Positions 59,501 through 64,000 of a stretch of DNA of 64,000 nucleotides are shown here, piece by piece. The notes beneath the pieces were generated by a model. The model was not told the origin of the DNA, did no database searches, and saw only the letters and a list, made by a program, of their open reading frames with translations. How positions within the stretch are numbered: the stretch's first letter is position 1; each line of letters begins with the position of its first letter. Source of the stretch: Mansonella perstans (taxonomy: Eukaryota > Nematoda > Chromadorea > Rhabditida > Onchocercidae); NCBI GenBank assembly GCA_037074765.1, contig JBAMDO010000029.1, positions 248,001 to 312,000 of the forward strand, given 5' to 3'. The position numbers and the translations under genes are program-made.

Positions 59501-60621
59501 ACAAAGAAAAGTTGTGGTTCAATATTTGCGCTGCAGTGAATGGTTTTGAGCAATGAACAGATTCTCTTACCAAAAAAATGGCAGAACAATTAAAAAATGA
59601 GTTATACAAGTAATTCATAATCAGGCTATTTTCTATTTTCGATATAAATTCCAAAAAGTAATTGATAAAAAAACAATTGCAAAAAGCAATGTTTAATTTT
59701 TAAATTAAAAAAATATTCGAAAAAGAAAAACCTGATGAGTAACCCTTGTCCAATCCAACCACTTAAAAAACCATATTGTAATGGTTTATCTAAGATTTTA
59801 TTACTTCCAAGAATAGCTTCACATTCCTCTGCTCCGTATATTAAAACCCATGGCCAAGGACCGAACCAAACACGACACATGCGTTCTCCATGAGCTTGTA
59901 ACATATATGCTGCGCCTTGAGCTTGCTCGAAAAATTCTGCAATATATTTTTATAATTCGTATTTGTTTGATATTTTAACACAAAGTTTGAAATAATTTAT
60001 CCGGGATTAAATATGTCGTAGTTGCACTGCAATTTGTCATAGTCTTTTCTTTTCACTTCTCAAATGTCACACTTTTGCCCTCTTCAGTCTTATTAATTCC
60101 TCATTGCCAATTTCGATTGATTTGAAAATTATATGGGAAAATGATTGGTTTTTTTACTTAAAAAAAGTCCAAATTAGCATCAAAAAGAATGTCTGATATG
60201 GCCAAGTTAGTTATTCAGTTACATTTTCTTCGTATAGATCTTATCATATTGATCACTAAGTAAATTGCATTTAATGCAGTTAATGATTTTACTGTCTATT
60301 ATTAGTCCGTTTATTTATTGCCTTATATATGTAATTATATAGAAATTTCTGATTTTATATGTTATATTCTAGGGTACTAAATTGTAGAATATTATTTTCA
60401 AAGAAATTAATTCAGTTCCTTCAAATAGCAATGATGTGAAGAAACTTGAAATATATACCATCTGGCTTGAAATGAAACTGATGTAAATTGCCTATAAGTG
60501 GCCAAGTTGGTGGTCCTTGTACCGCGTTAATTTGCTTCAGTATGGTTCTGAACTTTTTAATAATGAAATGAGCGATCCAAATGAGCACCACTGTGATCAA
60601 TGATGCACTTAGAAATCCCAT
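56579..60621 (-). CDS. Cytochrome P450, CYP4 family (CYP4V-like)
   Basis: Eleven exons, 5' to 3': 60621-60459, 59936-59732, 59042-58964, 58831-58653, 58394-58268, 58132-58057, 57917-57814, 57738-57630, 57553-57425, 57145-56972, 56763-56579; all phases agree, 509 aa. N-terminal membrane anchor (residues 3-21), proline-rich hinge [32 protein letters not shown] (C-helix, typical of CYP4), I-helix [14 protein letters not shown] with Glu311, ExxR as KETLR (369-372), PERF, heme loop [10 protein letters not shown] with Cys447, and a C-terminal [18 protein letters not shown] segment. CYP4 enzymes are ER monooxygenases that mostly omega-hydroxylate fatty acids; the substrate here is unknown. The usual Gly after the I-helix Glu (EGHDTT) is Ala. 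The gene looks intact; CYP4V-like is a judgement from memory. Confidence 0.93.
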
Positions 60622-63436
60622 AGTTGTTCCTCCGAATGTTTGAAAAAAATAAAAGTTTATTTTAAAATAAATAAAGGACACAAAAGGGTAAATCCGGAAC
60701 AAAACGATTACATTTTTTCTTATAAACACATTTCAGGTTTCATTTTGGAATGTTTATGCTTCGAATTCTACAACAATTGCAATGCTTTGCTAATATCATA
60801 AAAAAAACTATAACATTTATCGACAGTTAATTTTCTTCCTGAAAAACTTCAACTATTATCCCCTATAACTATGGGACCAATAATTATTTTATTAATAATC
60901 AATACTGCTAAAATTTTTGGCATAAAATTTGTCCTCGAAATTTTGACGAAGTAAGGCTAAAATAGAAATTCAACATGACTTATAGAGCGAATCAACAGCA
61001 CGTTTTTGAATGAAAATAAACGATTAAATCAGCTTCCTGTTCAATGAAAGCGACACAGTAAATAGTAACATGAAATTTCGAAGAGAGTGATACGGTGATA
61101 ACGATCTTGTGCTAGGTACATTACCAATTCAGCCAATGTCTGATTCTTATCTCTTGTTGATTGCTATGAATTTCATGAAAGAATGCGCGTTTTAAATCAT
61201 CTTTTTGTTATCCCTCTCAATATCAAATTATTAGCGACTCAGATTACTATTGTTCTTACTCGTCTTGCAGCAATTATTGCGGCTATGCAAATCATTAAAC
61301 TACTTTTGCTATGCATATATTTCAAAATAGTAAATTTCAACTTTGACGAAAATGTGTATGTGATGAACTACTGAAGCAAATCATTGATATCCTTTTGCGA
61401 ATTCTTTTTACTTAAAGTAGCTAATTAATCTTAGAATTCGCTAATTAATCTTAGATTTAAAAGATGTGAGAACATAGAAAATCAGCACTTCCTTAACAAT
61501 ACTTTAAAATTGGTTATTGCTTCAATGTTCATAAGCAGAATTAAAACACTGTAAGCGATGTACTGGTAACTCTAGTCATAAGTTGTTCTTCCTCTCTTTA
61601 CGGTTGCCTTGCTGAACCTCTTACGTGTTCTTTAGAAGCCAAAAGAAAAATCAGCAATCTTTATCAGTATTGCTTACCAGTGTTTTCGTGCGAGAAAAAA
61701 GTACCAAAGTAATCAGTGCTATAAACAGGAAAAATTTGCTATATCTGATCATTTAATTTAGAAAAATATTTCTCTATTTCATCGTTGTGAATTCTTTTGA
61801 AAAACTTGTTTCAACATATATCTTGATCAATTTGTTCAAAAAAAATTTGTTTTTCAACAGTCGAGGAAAATTAAACAATTTTTGGTCTATTCTTAGAAAA
61901 AATTCGCATGATTTCATGTGCACCTGTTACCACACTTTCAATTTCACGTAAAAAAACGCTAATTATTTTGCTGCGAAAAGAAAAGGACTATCGAAAAAGT
62001 TGTATTTTGTATCGTTTGATAGCGATGGACGTTTGTTTCGGTTATAATATATTATTCACATGATTTTATCACATATCATTTGCACAATATCACATCACAA
62101 CTGTTCACATAATATTATAAATATTACTAGTTCGCAATAGTAAGAAGCACACAATAAATTGATAAGCAGTAATAAAGAAAACAATTTGATATCTTTTAAT
62201 TGACAAATCCCTACCATTTCTTTCGGTAATAATTGACTATCGCTTTGTTGATATGTTTCGTGATAATTCGATATAAGGGGTCATTCTTATTCAGTGGAAT
62301 AAAGTGAAACGCTGTAGTTCTTGTTTGACTTGTTAAAAACTACTGAATGGATTGATTGAAACAATTCAGCGAATGCGTGAAATAACTGATCAACTGTTGA
62401 GTTATTAACTGAGAACATCTTAGCTAATTATCCTGGCCCTTTACATAATAATAGTTTATTTGCAGAAAGTCCATTACCGATGAGTCGATATACAATCAAA
62501 ATGAACAAGTGCACGAAGATTTCTTAATAATATACCGAAAATAACTGAATATATCACGGGTTCTTTACAAAATGAATCAATTTGCAGTTGACTGTTAATA
62601 TGAGTTAATTCTGATTATTCTCCTAGTACAAAAATATTTCGCTCTAATTCGACTTTCAAAATTTTACTATTTTGTCTTGCAGCTTTAATTTCATTTATCT
62701 GACAGGGCATTTGTTAGACCTAGAATCAAAAAAAAAAAAAAAAAAAAAAATAGTGATTAAATGAGAAATGAAATGAAAATTTTGAGAATGACAGATTTGG
62801 AGAATGCAAACATCATCAATTAAATAGATATTACATTTGGAAAAAATAAATACCGTTGATCAAAATCAAATGTCTGCTTCAGTTTCGCCATTTCAATCTT
62901 AAATATAAATTAAGAATAACCTAAATGTTAAACAGAATTCTCTAGGAAAAATCAATCATGATCAAACAGCTTTTTTAAAATGATAATGATTAGAGTTTTG
63001 GAATTATCAAATCACCTCAGCACATTAAATAAATATTTTCGTACAAATGATTGTATTCTTCTAATTTTTTATGAGAGTGACACTTTTAGTGTAATGAAAA
63101 TAATTTTTAAAAATCCTTAAATTCAAGCGCTGCTTTTCAAAAAAAGATTCACTGATCATTTCAATACGTATCTGTACTGTCATTGTTTGGAATATTCCAA
63201 ATATATATCTCACTGATGACCCGCCTTTACTGGAACTCATAGTAATTCAACAGAGAGTAAAAATGAAGATTTTCAATTAATTTTCATGAATTTTTTGCAT
63301 AAGATGAAACTTAAAAAAACTTAACGCTTCAGAAAATGACTATTTCGTATGTCTCACATAAATTTGTTGTGCAAATAATGATCACTGATCCAATCTTTTA
63401 CTTTCTCTTTATTCAGATTTTCGGTAGCCTGATCTG
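60622..63436. other. Intergenic region right of CYP4
   Basis: The start of this block is the CYP4 5' flank. Unlike the other genes, CYP4 has no clear acceptor directly before its ATG. The rest is A/T-rich with an A run at about 62728-62750 and a small duplication of GCTAATTAATCTTAGA at about 61420-61455. No exon is supported. Confidence 0.5.
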
Positions 63437-63625
63437 CTATTCCTGGGTTTGCAAGCATTTTTCTCTATATACAAGATGTTGAGGCCTCATTGGGAGATCA
63501 CGCATGGCATCCATTATGGATCGCAATTTGGCTATCATCCATTCCTTTTCTCGTGCAATGATTATTATTATCTTCTCGGAAATGATTACCATTGTTTTAT
63601 TGAAAATGTTTGCGTAATGAATCAA
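63437..63625 (-). CDS. Possible 3'-terminal exon of a gene beyond the right edge
   Basis: A 62-codon minus-strand open frame ends in a TAG at 63437; 24 nt further on (63413-63408) is an AATAAA on the same strand. The last 35 codons (MIAKLRSIMDAMRDLPMRPQ...) have balanced, protein-like composition. I see no clear acceptor, and the same bases are also open on the plus strand, so this is only a candidate and the family is unknown. Confidence 0.25.
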   Translation of the reverse strand: MIHYANIFNKTMVIISEKIIIIIAREKEWMIAKLRSIMDAMRDLPMRPQHLVYREKCLQTQE

Positions 63626-64000
63626 AGAATCAAATATGAATTGCTTTATGGTATTTGGTACTTTTTACAGAGCTTAATAGTAATAGATGAGAATCAGTAA
63701 GTTATGCTAGTCTAGATTAATATATGCTTGTGTAATAGGTGACCATATAAGCTTTCCCTACTCTGATTTTTCCCGTCATATTTTTATCTTCAATTGTATC
63801 CAGAAGAAATAGCCATTTGTTGTCAAGCGTGATTTTGCATGTTAGGTTGAAGCAATAGTTTGCCTCAAGAAAAAAGTAGTGTGATATAACTCACTTTTCG
63901 TAGTTGGATCAGTAGTCTATCAAGTAATAGAGTAATTCGTATTGTAGACTCGAGTGATTCCCATTTTGTCCAGTTTTGTTTTTTTCAAAGTGTTCATTTT
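63626..64000. other. Right-edge sequence, nothing recognised
   Basis: About 370 bases without an exon or RNA gene that I can support. It could be an intron of a gene continuing beyond the window. Confidence 0.4.

Overview
This is a stretch of an AT-rich nematode nuclear genome. Small exons, short GT-AG introns, a 3' splice-acceptor motif a few bases 5' of most start codons (as expected for spliced-leader trans-splicing) and the protein sequences all fit a nematode. A spirurid/filarial-like worm is my guess from base composition and intron density, not something I can prove. Genes were rebuilt exon by exon from splice signals, reading-frame phase and remembered family motifs; no search was run.

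Layout: (1) 2290-4600 (-), a cytosolic GAPR-1-like CAP-domain protein. (2) 4607-14942, about 10 kb without a recognisable intact gene, with simple repeats and a few degenerate-looking fragments. (3) 14943-27313, three neighbouring genes for mitochondrial proteins: paraplegin (SPG7, m-AAA protease subunit, -), then head-to-head BOLA1 (+, Fe-S maturation) and GHITM/TMBIM5 (+, inner-membrane Ca2+/H+ exchanger family). (4) 28826-30588 (-), a small coiled-coil protein I do not recognise. (5) 31374-32328 (+), SAYSD1. (6) 34193-50295 (+), a 44-exon HEATR5B orthologue whose rebuilt 2074 residues match the usual family length. (7) 51982-55607 (-), CNOT10 of the CCR4-NOT complex. (8) 56579-60621 (-), an 11-exon CYP4-family cytochrome P450. 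(9) 60622-64000, mostly empty, with an uncertain exon candidate near the right edge.

The genes do not form one pathway. The nearest thing to a functional cluster is the mitochondrial trio: GHITM/TMBIM5 has been reported to interact with the m-AAA protease, of which paraplegin is a subunit. The most useful direct observations are two GC-AG introns forced by reading frame, an 18-nt microexon in paraplegin, an upstream ORF overlapping the paraplegin start, a tandem repeat that copies the SAYSD1 splice donor, a foldback element and a tRNA-like element in introns, and the unrecognised coiled-coil gene. I found no convincing new multi-gene system, and no CRISPR array, rRNA or intact tRNA.
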